A DNA stretch of 64,000 bases, taken from assembly GCA_023055425.1 (NCBI GenBank), contig JALGPY010000003.1:69424991-69488990 (forward strand), read 5' to 3'. The stretch comes from Linanthus parryae. Its lineage: Eukaryota; Streptophyta; Magnoliopsida; Ericales; Polemoniaceae. Positions 12,879-25,114 of the stretch are shown one piece after another (the stretch's first letter is position 1; every line of letters begins with the position of its first letter). The notes beneath the pieces were generated by a model. The model was not told the DNA's origin. It was given only the letters and a program-made list of their open reading frames with translations, and made no database searches. A program made the position numbers and the translations under genes.

Positions 12879-15326
12879 TGGCACTCATACATAGTGACGT
12901 GTGTGGACCATTTGTCACACCTGCAAGAGGTGGTTATCCCTACTTCACTACATTTACTGATGACTTCAGTAGATATGGATTTGTGTACCATTCAAAGAAT
13001 TCAAGAATGAAGTAGAGAAGAAACTTAACAAGAGTATTAAGGCTCTACGATCGGATCGTGGATGAGAATACTTGAGCCAAGAGTTTGATGAATCTCATGG
13101 AGAGTGTGCGATCTTGTCCAACCTCACCACCTGGAACGCCAAAATGGAATGGCGTGTCCTAGAGGAGGAATCACACATGTTGGACATGGTACAATCTATG
13201 ATGTGTTAAACTGATCTTCCAATGTCATTTTGGGGACACACTCTATTAACTGCAGCTTTTTACCCTTAACCGTGTTCCACCCAAATCAGTCATGAATACC
13301 CCATATGAGATACGGACTGGGAGGCGTTCTATAGTTTCTTTTATGAAGATTTGGGGTTGCAATGTCTATGTAAAACATTTACAATTAGACAAGCTCGGAC
13401 CTAAGTCGTATAAGTGTAAGTTTGTGGGATATCCTAAGGAAACGAAAGGATATTATTTCTACAATCCAATCGAGAATAAAGTGTTTGTTGCTCAAACCGG
13501 TGTGTTTCTACAAAAAGAGTCTGTCTCTCACGAAGCCAGTGGGAGGACTGTAGAACTTGAAGAAGTTCAAGAACCACAAACCAGTAATCCTACTATGGAA
13601 CATGAGCAGGAACCACAAGTTGTGGAGCATCCTACTCAAGTAACACAAGAATTTCGTAGGTTGAGTAGCGTACGTCAGGATCCAATGATGTATGGACTTC
13701 TTGTTACTGAGCCCGGTGACGTATTACTCATGGATGATGAGCCTACTACCTACGGAGAGGTCATGAAAGGCCAGACTAGCAAAAGTGTCTTGAAGCCATG
13801 AGATCCGAAATGGAATCCATGTATACCAACAAAGTATGGACTTTGGTGGAACCACACGAAGGAGGTCGGCCCATAGGGTGCAAGTGGGTCTTCAAGAAGC
13901 AGACCAACATGGATGGCAATGTAGTTTCCTACAAGGGCCGACTGGTGGCAAAAGAATTCAAATAGATTCATGGTATTGACTATGATGAAACATTTTCTAC
14001 AGTCGTGATGACCAAATCCATTTGTATCTTACTTTCTATTGCAGCTTATCACACCTATGAGATTTGTTAGATGGATGTCAAAACAGCGTTTCTGTATGGG
14101 AACCTCTTTGAGGATGTGTACATGACACATCCAGAGGGTTTTGAGGATCGAGAGAATGCAAACAAAGTCTATAAGTTGTAGCGATCCATTTGTGGATTAA
14201 AGCAAGCTTCTAGGAGCTGGAATCTACATTTTGATAATGCGATCAAAGAGTTTGGCTTCATCACGAATGAAGATGAACCTTGTGTCTACAAGAAGGTTAG
14301 TGGGAGCTCTTCTGTGTTTCTGGTCTTGTATGGGGATGGCATACTACTCATTGGAAACGATTTCCCTACCTTGTAATCTATTAAAGATTGGCTAGGGAAG
14401 TGGTTCTCAATCAATGAATTAGGGAATGCAGCTTATATACATGGTATCAAAATCTATAGGGATAGATCGAGGAAGTTGCTCGACCTAATTCAAAGTACAT
14501 ATATAGAAAAGGTGTTGAAGAAGTTCAACATGCAAGAATCGAAGAAATGATTCTTTCCCAGGTCGCATGGAGTCACCCTTACGAAGGCTGAGTGTCCTTC
14601 CGATCTGCTTGAGAAGGACCGCATGAGTAAGATCCCATATGACTCGGCCATAGGATCTATCATGTACGCCAGATTATGTACTAGACCAGTCATACGCGTT
14701 TAGTATGGAAAGAAGATACCAGTCCAATCCAGGTGAGATTCGCTGGATTGCTGTCAAGAATATCCTTAAGTACTTGAGAAGAACGAAGGATGCATTCTTG
14801 ATATATGGAGGGGAGGAAGAACTCAGTGTAATAGGTTACAATGACGAGAGCTTCCAAAACGACAAAGATGATTAAAGATCGCAGTCGGGTAAGTGTTTTG
14901 CCTAAATGGAGGAGCTGTGAGCTGGAAGAGTTCCAAGCAAGAGACAGTTGCTGATTCTACAACTGAAGCTGAGTACATTGCTACGTCAGGTGCAGCAAAT
15001 GATGTTTTTTGAATTAAGAAGTTCATCACTGAGTTGGGTGTGGTTCCTAGCATAGTGGATCCCATTGCGTCGTACTGTGATGACACTACGGCGATCACAC
15101 ATGCCAAGGAACCATGGTCACACCAGAAATCCAAGCACGTGCTCAAGAGATTCCATCACGTTCGAGAGATCATCGATAGATGAGATGTGAAGATATGAAA
15201 GATTCCAACAGATTATAATCTTTCAGATCCACTTACAAAGCCGCTTGTTCAACGAAAGAATGAAGGGCACACTAGATCTATAGGCATACGAGATGCACCA
15301 GATTGGCTCTAGTGCAAGTGGGAGAC
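12879..15326 (+). pseudogene. Copia integrase, reverse transcriptase and RNase H region (decayed)
   Basis: The frame resumes with the integrase core (HSDVCGP near 12895, FTDDFSRYGFVY near 12955), then a C-terminal integrase part (KLGPKSYKCKFVGYP). Reverse transcriptase follows (GCKWVFKKQTNMDGNV near 13880, MDVKTAFLYGNLFEDVYM near 14070). The catalytic YVDD box reads YGDG (near 14330), so the enzyme would be dead. RNase H carries VADSTTEAEYIA near 14950 and DPLTKP near 15230. Many stops and frame changes are present. Sequence style places it in the Angela/Tork group of Ty1/Copia. A purine-rich AAGTGGGAGAC runs directly into the 3' LTR. Confidence 0.88.
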
Positions 15327-16560
15327 TGTTGGAGTAGATGCCCAAGAGGAAATCTTATTTTAGTATGAACAAAGTTTTGGCTAGAAAATTCATTAATTAT
15401 TATGGAGATATTTAATATAATGAAGTCCTTAGATTGAAATTGTTGTTTATCTTAACTGTCCCTAGTCGTGTACATTGATTAATATGACGATCACTATGCA
15501 TGGAGACTAGTATGTGGGTAGATTGATATGGAGATATAAAGTCCAACCCATAGGTATGCATTGGATTGACCCCCCACGAGAAGGATACATATAAATTATG
15601 TTAATGTCACAAGTTCTTCTCGCCGTGACAATGGTCTTGTAGACCTTAGACATGAAGTCAATATATACTCTAGTTGTGAAATATCATGTTTTGATCTTTT
15701 CAAACGCTACACCGTAACTGGGTAGCAATAAATGCGGTAATCGGACATGATAGGAGGTAAGATGAGATATGGTAGTGTCGTAGAGAGGATTTTTCCCTCC
15801 CACATAATGGGAGAAAATATCCACGACCACTCGAGGGGTAGTGCTTATGGAATATCTGGCCAGAATCAGATAAATCAATATGAGATATTGATGTTAGCTG
15901 TATAGATAAGCCTATTCACAAGATCGAGAACAATGGATTGGATATACGAGTGTGACACTTATGTCTCGTGTCCAATCCGGATATAGAGACAGAGGGACAT
16001 ATTCAACACGGTAACAATAGGCACAAGGTTTGTCGGATCACTGACTATTTCTATTAGTTGGATAGCAATAACGTGTTGCTAGACACCGCTCAATGTTTGT
16101 AATAGTTACTGCCAACTTAATAGAAACCTATAGGGTCACACGACAAAAGGATTAAACTGGATATGAACGTTAGTTAGTTGGAATAATTAATCAAAGGGAT
16201 CAAAACGCAACCACGTGCAAAATTAGTTGGACTAAGTTGCAAAGTTGACTATTCCGTGTATGGATATGATTAGTACTGAGGCAAGTTTGTAGATAATAAG
16301 GAGTTATTATCCATAAAAGGGGAGTCCCAGACTTATTAATGCACACAAGAGTCATAATCGAGTGAAATAACAGAGCAAGGAGACAACACCAATTGGTGCC
16401 CCCCATACCCGTCGACCACCAAGGAGGTTAAGTCTCCTCTCCGTTTCGCGTGATCCTTTGATCTCTTCTTCAAAGTTTCTAGCACAAAGGAGTGAAGGAG
16501 ATTCTAGTTTCCAATCCCATGGTATGGATACCATAGGGACGAGAAAGTCATTATTCTTTG
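15327..16560 (+). repeat. 3' LTR of the Copia element, first part
   Basis: It starts TGTTGGAGTAGATGCCC directly after the polypurine tract and matches the solo LTR at 5215-6608 on the opposite strand. It is split at 16560 by the SIRE-like element and continues at 26357. The summed length of 1357 bp agrees with the 1394-bp solo LTR. Confidence 0.85.
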
Positions 16561-17813
16561 TTATAAGTTCAACTCAGTTTCAAAGGCTTGAAATAGCTAG
16601 TCTATTTCAAGGACTTGAAACAGCTTTCAAAGCTTTGAAACTGACTATGCTTTATATGCATAAACTTAGGGGGAGTTTCTGATCTTGATTCAACTCCTAA
16701 ACCCCTGTGCCTAATCATTTGTTATTTGATGATGAAAGACAAAGTATTTTGACACTTTAAACTTTATCTAATCCACCTGTTTGACTTAGTTTTGCAGGGA
16801 TATTATGTTTCCTATATTACAGGATCTATTTCCTAACTTGAGTCTTGCAGAAGGAAACTAAGTGTTGATTTGATTCTGTGATCAATCTGTTGTGTTTGAA
16901 AGTTTCCCAACTTATGTTTACACAAGATCAAATCAAAATCCTTGAAGATACTGACCAATCCGTTGGAGAAGTTGTTAGAGAAGTTAAAGATGAAGCTACA
17001 ATATAGGGAAGCTTGTTAAGAAGAGATCTTGAAGATCTGCAATTCAAACTGCTCTATAAAAGAGGGAAAGCTGAAGCAATACAACTGGACAATTAGCAGA
17101 TACACTCAAACACATTCAAGGATTGACAAGCAACAAAAAAGCAGACTCATTTCTCTCAATCCAAGCATTTGAAGAACACTGGATACTCACTGCAGATTGA
17201 GTTATAGTGTTCTTCTATTCTGAGGTTAATTTGTATATCATTCTGATATTCCTTCTAGTTCTTATTCTCGTGGAATGTTCAAGGTGAGCAATAGAGAATT
17301 CTTAGTTAATCAGTTAGCTAGAGCACGTACTAGATGAGTTAGTGAGAACAACAAGCTGTAACAGAGTAAGGCATCTCTCTGTGCTTGAGATCTTGGGCTT
17401 AGCTTTTGATTAAAAAGAACTGAGTTGGAAATCCTGCACAGAGAAGATCCCTGAGGTAGAGACATAGGTCCAAGTGGACTGAACTCTATGTATCTTGTGT
17501 CTCTTGCATTTACTTTTCAGTTCTATACTTAGTTCTTTTGCAGCAATCAAAACAATTTCATTTCAAGGGTTTGAAACTCATTTCAATGGTTTGAAACTCA
17601 TTTCAAGGCCTTGAAATAGACTTATCTTTTATACTTCAAGTGTTTTTATTCTAAGGGCTTGAAACTCATTTTAAGGCCTTGAAATACTCTTCACTCATTA
17701 TAATTCTTTTTGAAACCACTATTCTTGCAAGTTTAGCAAAAGTTGGCATACTCTATTCAACCCCCCCTTCTAGAGTTTTGATCCTGTATTTCTACCTACT
17801 GTACACCCCTTCA
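16561..17813 (+). repeat. 5' LTR of the SIRE-type element
   Basis: It begins (T)TATAAGTTCAACTCAG and ends ACACCCCTTCA, directly before the primer-binding site. It is very similar to 25115-26356 throughout, with scattered substitutions and small indels. It carries many copies of the TTTCAAGGCCTTGAAA-type palindrome at both ends. Confidence 0.9.
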
Positions 17814-17815
17814 AT

Positions 17816-17827
17816 TGGTATCAGAGC
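17816..17827 (+). other. Primer-binding site of the SIRE-type element (tRNA-iMet)
   Basis: TGGTATCAGAGC is complementary to the 3' end of plant initiator tRNA-Met plus CCA, two bases after the LTR end. The same tRNA is encoded at 52770-52841 in this window. Confidence 0.92.
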
Positions 17828-17862
17828 TTGTATCACTGCATATTTATAACCATCTTATGATT

Positions 17863-19076
17863 ATGAGTACTGTAGGTGATGGTGGTTTCTCTCATGGAAG
17901 AGCTGCTAACAGACCTCCTCTCTTATGTGGAGACAATTTTGTTCACTGGAAAGCCTTGATGAAATTTTTCATCATTGATCAAGATATAGAGCTTTGGAAT
18001 ATCATACAGAATGGTCCTGACACTTTCTTCACAGAGAAAGATGGGATTAAAACTCCCAAATCTGAAGATTCTCTTTCTTCTTCCAACTGAAACAATTTCC
18101 CAAAAACTATAAAGCTATGAATGTCTTATATTGTGCTTTGAGTGCAAATGAGTTCAACAGGATCTCAGGTTGCAACACCGCCAAGGAGATCTGGGATAAG
18201 CTTGTGGTGACTTTTAAAGGAACCAGCCAAGTCAAGCAAACCAAGATAAACATATATCTCACGCAATATGAGATATTCAAGATGAATGGAGAAGAGTCAA
18301 TCAGAGACATGTTCAAAAGATTCACTGACATTTTCAACAATCTTGATTCAATGGGAAAACATATTTCCAATGGAGAAAATGTTAGAAAGATTCTGAGAAG
18401 TCTTCCAAAGGCAAAATAGGAACCAAAGACTACTGCTATTGAGGAAGCTCAAGATCTTTCATCACTTCAACTTGATGACCTGCAAGGAAAACTCCTTACA
18501 CATGAAATATCCATGAATGAAGTTGATAGAGAATTACCAGAAGGTGTCAAGAACCTAGCTCTCAAGGAAAAGGATAATGAGCCATCTCAAAGCCTTGAAA
18601 CAGAAGATGATGATCAAGATCATATTGCTTTGATTTCCAAAGCCTTGACCAGAATTGTCAAAATGAAGAAGAACTTTGGAAACCAGGACTTCCGTAGAGA
18701 TAGACAAAGATCCTCCAGTCGCAAAGACTACAAAGGTAAATCTTCTTCACATGGTAATAAGCCTAAATTTATTAATTGCTTTGAGTTTGGTGATGCAAGA
18801 CATTTGATCAGAGACTGTCCCTACAAAAAAAGAAAAAACTTTCAGAAGAAAGATCATGATAGAAGAAAGAAAGCTATTATAGCTTCCTGGAGTTATTCAG
18901 AAACCTCAAGTGACTCTGAATCTGAAGAAGAACATGCCAACCTATTCTTTATGACCAAGAATGATGAAAGTTCTGAAAAGAACATTGAGGTAATGGTAAA
19001 TTGTTTAATATCAAAACCAACAGAAGCCCTCTCTGATTACCTTAGAATAATGCTTTTAAATGAAGGTGATAACTGA
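17863..19076 (+). pseudogene. SIRE-type gag (decayed)
   Basis: The ATG at 17863 starts a gag with the LLCGDNFVHWKALMKFFI motif, then a UBN2-type capsid region (AKEIWDKLVVTFKGTSQVKQ near 18180), a charged linker and a zinc knuckle at about 18774-18840. In the knuckle the second cysteine is replaced (CFEFGDARHLIRDC), and stops at 18088 and 18417 break the frame. The product would have been the capsid/nucleocapsid protein of the element. The C-terminal acidic SDSESEEEH stretch is also usual in this group. Confidence 0.82.
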
Positions 19077-19379
19077 AAAAGATTAGAGTTTTGAAAGAAA
19101 AAGTTCATGAGCTGGCAAAAGAGAACTTTCATCTTGTTTGTCTGAATCAGAACCTTGAAATTTCTTAGAAGAAAACTCACAGTGATTTCAAGGCCTTGAA
19201 AACCAGTTTCAAAGCGTTGAAACACAAGTCAAGGAAGTAGTCACTAAGAACTCTCTTCCGAGTGACAATATTGTGACTCAAAGACATCAAGTTGATGAAC
19301 TGGATAAACAAAAGACTACTCTAACTGAGAAACTTCAAGAATCTAAATCAGTCAAGACAAAGAACACAACTTGAACTTG

Positions 19380-22300
19380 ATTCTTGGAGGTAGCTTAAAT
19401 TCTGTTCACAAAAATGGTATTTGATAAAATCAATATGAAGGTTCAATTACACTTGGTGACAAAGGCAAATGCATCATTCTAGGTATTGGTAAAGTTGGTA
19501 CAAATGCTGAAAATTCCATTTCTGATGTGTATCTAGTTGATGGTTTGAAATTCAACTTGCTTAGTGTATCTCAGCTTTGTGATAATGGTAGTAAGGTTAT
19601 TTTTGACAAAGATAAATGTGTGGTGCAAGATGAGAAATCTGGCAATTGCATCCTCACTGCCTCTAGGTCAAACAATGTCTATACTTTTCAAACTAACAAA
19701 GTTGCAGGAGAAAACTTGAAGTGTCTCAAGGCCTTGAAATAAGATTCAAAGCTTTGACACAGAAAGTTGGGGCACATTATCTTGCATACCTTGAACACGC
19801 CAGTTTCCAAGAACTTAGTAAGAGGTCTACCCTCTATCAAGTTCAAAGATGAATAAGTATGCAAAGCATGTGCACAAGGCAAGCAAACTAGAAGATCATT
19901 CAAACCAAAGAACTTTGTAAGTACTACTAGACCCATTGAATTACTGCATATGGATCTTTGTGGTCCTATGAGAACTCCAACCCCAAAGGGTAAGAAGTAC
20001 ATGCTTATTATTGTTGATGATTTCTCTAGATATACTTGGGTTATGTTTCTCAAAGAAAAATCTGAAGCTTTCACTGAATTTTCAAAGCTTTGCAGAGAAC
20101 TTCAAACCTTGAAAAACCTACATATTGCTTCAATAAGAAGTGATCATGGTAGAGAGTTTGATCAACTTGAGTTTGATGTATTCTGTTCTAAGCATGGTAT
20201 CTCTCAAACTTTTTCTGCTCCTTAAACTCCTCAAGAGAATGGAGTTTTTGAAAGAAAGAACATGACTCTTGAAGACATGTCAAGAACAATGCTTCTGGAA
20301 AACAAATTGCCAAAGTACTATTGGGAAGGAGCTGTGAATACAACAAACTATATTCTCAACAGGTGCTTGATCAGACCTATACAGAAGAAGACTCCTTATG
20401 AGCTGTTTAAAGGAAGAAAGCCAAACATTTCTTACTTCAAACCTTCTGGTTGTACCTTCTATGTACATAATAATGGTTAGGAAAATCTTGGTAAGTTTGA
20501 TGCAAGAAGTGATGAAGGTATTTTTCTTTATTATTCCCAGATAAGGAAAGCCTATAGAGTTTATAAAAAGAGAACCAAGATTTTTGAAGAAAGCATTCAT
20601 GTCATATTTTATTAAAGCTATGATGGTTCTTTGAGTGATAGTTTTGCCGATCATAATCTGAACAAGTATGATTTTGATACTGAAGAAGAAACCTCAAAAG
20701 GTTACAAGGAAATCTTACAGGAACAAAGAAGGCAATTTCAAGGCCTAGAAAATGAGGTTCAAAGCCTTGAAACAAAATCTCCTGAGAAGACAGCAGATCA
20801 AGCTACTACTTCAAGTTATCAAAGACTTGAAAACCAGATTGGAGAGCCTGAACCTTGAAAACCAAGGAGGAGATTTAAATATCTGCCATCTCATCCTGCT
20901 GATAATATTATTTCTAATCCAACTACTGGTACACAAACCATATCACAGTTGAAGAATATTTGTGCTTTTAATGCTTTTATCTCTCTTGTAGAACCTAAAA
21001 CTGTGAAGGAAGCATTACAAGAAGTAGACTGGATCATAGCTACGCAAAAGTGAACTCAATGTGTTTGAAAGGAACAAGGTTTGGAATCTAGTTCCTCCAC
21101 CAAGAAATCAGTCTGTTATTGGCACCAGATGGGTATTCATAAACAAGTTAGATGAGAATGGAAAGGTAATCAGGAACAAAGCTAGATTGGTAGCTCAAGA
21201 CTACAATCAAGAAGAACGTATTGACTATGAAGAAATTTTCGCTCCTGTTGCCAGGTTAGAAGCAATTAGAATTCTACTTGCATTTGCATCTCACAAGAAC
21301 ATGAAACTCTTTCAAATGGATGTGAAGTGTGTTTTTCTAAATGGCTATTCGTAAGAAGACATTTATGTTGCTCAACCTCCAGGTTTTGAAAATGACAAAT
21401 TCCATATCATGTTTATAAACTCGACAAGGCTCTTTATGGTTTGAAACAAGCTTCAAGGGCTTGGTATGAAAGATTGTCAAAGTGTTTACTGGAAAATGAT
21501 TTCAAAAGAGGATTAGTAGATAAGACCCTCTTCATAAAGACTCATGAGAAAGACATGCTTGTAGTTCAAATTTATGTTGATGATATTCTGTCTGGAGCTA
21601 CTAATGATGTTCTTTGCAAGGAATTCTCACGTCTTATGAGAAGGGAATTTGAAATGAGCTTGATGGGAGAATTGAACTTCTTTCTTGGACTTCAAATTCA
21701 TCAGATGAAGAAAGGCATATTACTACATCAAAGCAAGTATACACAAGACTTTTTGAACAAATATAATATGTCTCAGTCCACAGAAATCAAGACCCCCATG
21801 ATTTCAACATTGTCTTTAGACAAAGATGAATCTGGTAAGAGTGTTAAGGTGAAAGATAACAGATGTATGATTGGATCATTACGATACCTCACAGCTAGCA
21901 GACTAGATATCATGTTCAGTATTTGCATGTGTGCTAGATTTCAAGCTGATCCTAAAGAATCACACTTGACTGCAGTTAAAAGAATTTTTAGATATCTCAA
22001 AGGTACCAAAGAATTAGGGCTTTGGTATCCTAATCAATCTAATTTCTCTCTGTGTGGCTATTCAGAAGCTGACTTTGCATGATATAAAGTTGATAGAAAG
22101 AGTACGTCAGGATGCTACCAATTCCTTGGATCATCTTTAATTAGGTGGCATTCAAAGAAGAAAAACCCAGTTGCACCATCAACAGTAGAGGCTGAATACA
22201 TAGCAGCTGGAGCATGCTGTTCACATGTGTTATGGATAGCACAACAAATGAGAGACCTTGGATTTGATTTCAGAGATCTACCTATCAAGTGTGACAACAC

Positions 22301-22526
22301 AAGTGCAATATCAATTACAAAGAATCCATTTCATCATTCAATCACAAAGTATATTGATGTTAGACATCACTTCATCAGAGATCATGCTGAAAAAGGTGAT
22401 ATTGTTCTTGAATTTGTTTCTACTAACATGCAATTTGCAGACATCTTCACTAAACCATTGCAAGATGAAATATTCTCAACCTTGAGATTAGAATTGGGCA
22501 TGCTAAATAAAGAAGCATTGGTTTAG
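19380..22526 (+). pseudogene. SIRE-type pol: integrase, reverse transcriptase, RNase H (decayed)
   Basis: Order of domains: pre-integrase (LVDGLKFNLLSVSQLCDNG near 19540), zinc finger with CKACAQGKQT near 19860, and integrase core with the three acidic positions in MDLCGP (19950), RSDHGREFD (20137) and PQENGVFERKN (20230). Reverse transcriptase follows ([12 protein letters not shown] near 21310; YVDDIL near 21575), then RNase H (VEAEYIAAG near 22190, FADIFTKPLQDE near 22435). The YVDD box is intact, but stops at 20222, 20478, 20613, 21352, 22080 and others break the frame. Pol ends at a TAG at 22524-22526, followed immediately by GGGGGAG. Confidence 0.87.
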
Positions 22527-22558
22527 GGGGAGAATCAGGTAAGTATAAGGTAAGTATT
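22526..22558 (+). promoter_or_regulatory. Internal purine tract and tandem splice-donor consensus after pol
   Basis: Directly after the pol stop lie AGGGGGAGAA and then two consensus plant 5' splice sites 11 bases apart (CAGGTAAGT and AAGGTAAGT). A candidate acceptor TTTGTAG ends at about 22738, upstream of the envelope-position ORF. This could permit a spliced subgenomic mRNA; inference only. Confidence 0.4.
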
Positions 22559-22973
22559 ATGTGTTTCAAAGGTTTGAATTGATTTTCAAAGCCTTGAAAA
22601 TCTTTTCAAAGCTTTGAGTATATGTGCTTTAACATTATAGCTTTTCAAGGCCTTGAAATCCTTTCCAAAGCCTTGAAAATAAGACTGCATGTTGTTTAAT
22701 AATATGGATCTTTAAATGTTGGGTGTTATCTTTGTAGATAATTGCTCAATATTGCCCCTAAATTTTCAAATACCCATTTTTAGCCAATATAGTATTATAT
22801 TATTTACTTCCAATGGCATACACAATTTTTAATCTTTTTGATTCAGCAAATCTTCAAAGATTAGGAAGAATATCCAGTTTCCTTTTCAAACTGAAACTCT
22901 TTATTATTTATCTTCTTCTCTCTTTCTCTACTTCGTATCTATCATACCTTTCTCTTCTATTCCCCAAATCCTA

Positions 22974-24759
22974 ATGAGCACTAGAAGAGCCTCTGACAGA
23001 ATAAAGATGGCTGGTGGTTCAAAGGCTGCTACAGAGAAGAAAAGAAAGGCCACTGTGGAAGAGTTTCAGACCTTCAGTGGAAATTCAAGTTCAAAGACTC
23101 CTACTACAGAATGCATGGCACATCCTCCTCTCAAGAAGAAGGCAAAGAAAGATCAAACACCACTGTCCAGCAAAAAGAAGAAGACAGTGGAGTATGCTCA
23201 AGAAACACAAAAAGGGATTCAGATTGGTAGCCCTAAGAAGGTGAAGAAGAAGGCTGACAAAGCAGACAAGGGAAAAGGAAAATTAACAGAGGATGAACCA
23301 GAGGAGAACATTGAGAAGGCACTACATATCTTTTCAAAGAAGAATATATCCACTGGTAAGAAATCAACCATTAATAAAAAATGGTTCATTACTCATGTTG
23401 CTAGAGGTCAATGTCTAGATGGATTTTCTTCTAGATCAGTTGCACTCTGTAAATTGATCAGTGTTTCTTTGTTGAATGGTATGAATCTGAAGTGCATTAA
23501 AATGTTGAAGAAAATATTTATTTGGTTTGTTCTAAACGCTACATAGATAGCCTACCCCAGACTCACCAGATTCTTTTACGTAAACATGAAATAACTCAAG
23601 AAATATGTTAACCTGGTGATTCAGACCGAAGCTGCTGGCATTGATATGGAACTAGACCACTCTGAGTTTGCAAATGTTCTAGGCTGTCCAAAGAGGTATG
23701 AAACAAGTAATTACCCTCCTAAGAGTGAAGCCCTGGAACTAGCCAAAGAAGAGATCTTTCTACCCAACACCTCTACCCCATCCAAGCAGTTAACACACTC
23801 TGTGCTAAATGTTGAAGCCAAAGTCTTGTTTACAATCTTGATGAGATGTGTGGTACTAAGGGAGAACTCAAAGGAGCTGATAACTGAAAGGGTGATGTAC
23901 TTAATGTATTTGGTTATGTATGGTTATGAGATTGATCTTCCAAAACCGTGATGGAACACATGCTCTGTTACCAAACTAGTCAGAGAAAGCATCCCTTGCC
24001 ATATGCTAATCTTCTCACCTCATTCTTTCAGCACCTTGAAATTCCAACTGATAGGGAAGAAACTATCACTACTGGGTTTGGTATGCTTGAGGAAAAAGCA
24101 TTTGAGAAGATTGGTGTGGTGAAAACCGGTGCTAAGACGTGAAAGTTGTACTCAAATTTGACAGAAGAAGATCAGAATTCCAAGAAGTTTCTTAACCCAA
24201 GGTCTTGACCCCCACTTCAAGCCAAACCTCGTAGCCTCAAGATATCTCCTTGGTCCTTCAGAAACTTGATGGAGTTGACATGGACATGGATGAACTCAAA
24301 GAGAATCAACATTAGTTTGGAACTGAGTTTAAGAAAGTGAAGTACATGGTTGAAAACATATTAAAGAGCATGATTGTGTTTGATGTGCCTGAAGAAGTCT
24401 CTCAAGCTGCAGAGGGATACACAAAGGATGGTTCAACTAATGATCTGCTCAGTGAACACTCAACTCAGGATGAGACTTCTGGGGTAAAGGAAAAGGGAAA
24501 GCAAGTGGTTGAGGAACTAGTTGATGTAGATCAAGAATAAGAAGTTGACAGTCCAGATTCAGAAGCACTACTTAAAGATCTCAAGAAGAAGAAATCAAGG
24601 AAGACAGCCATTCAATAAACTGTGACTGCTGCTGATATGTTTGAGGAAGAAGGTGAAACTGGTAAAGTGACTCAGGAAGAAGAACACATTGATGATGATG
24701 AAGAAGATAGTCAGGAAGAACATGCAGAGCAGCAAGGAGATGGAGACCAAACCCCTTAA
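22974..24759 (+). pseudogene. Envelope-position third ORF of the SIRE-type element (decayed)
   Basis: The ATG at 22974 opens a 190-codon frame (MSTRRASDRIKMAGG) that is very rich in Lys/Thr/Ser, with a basic KKK-type segment (about residues 50-100). Further same-strand blocks follow (23616-23951 with ERVMYLMYLVMYGYEIDLP, 23948-24142, 24337-24540) and end in an acidic tail. Stops and frame changes separate the blocks. In Sireviruses an extra ORF sits between pol and the 3' LTR and has been called envelope-like. I see no clear signal peptide in this copy and only a short hydrophobic run near 23890, so the envelope label rests on position, not on sequence. Confidence 0.6.
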
Positions 24760-24896
24760 CTATTGCCTACTCTTTCTTTCTCTTTCAAGGCCTTCAAATC
24801 CTTTTCAAAGTCTTGAAAATTCTATCTTTTCAAACAATTTTTCTCAAATTTTTCTAAACTCTGATCCAACAGTCTCTCATTATTTTTTGATGAAAG

Positions 24897-25114
24897 TCAA
24901 AAAGGGGGAGAAATTTAGGAAATTATTTGTTTATTAAAGGTCTGGTTTTTGGTTATTAGGATTATCAGTACTTTGCTGGTTTTTAGTAAGTTAATAAGTT
25001 GGATTTCTTTTGGATATAATGTGCTATGATTTACTATAATGTGTGATAATGAGTAAATCTTGCAGAAATATAGTACCAAACATATTGTGGTTTTGTCTTT
25101 CATCAAGGGGGAGA
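24897..25114 (+). other. Polypurine tracts of the SIRE-type element
   Basis: Two tracts, AAAAAGGGGGAGAAAT at about 24899 and CAAGGGGGAGA ending at 25114, the latter touching the 3' LTR. Together with 22527 this makes three related tracts. Multiple tracts are characteristic of Sireviruses. Confidence 0.7.
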
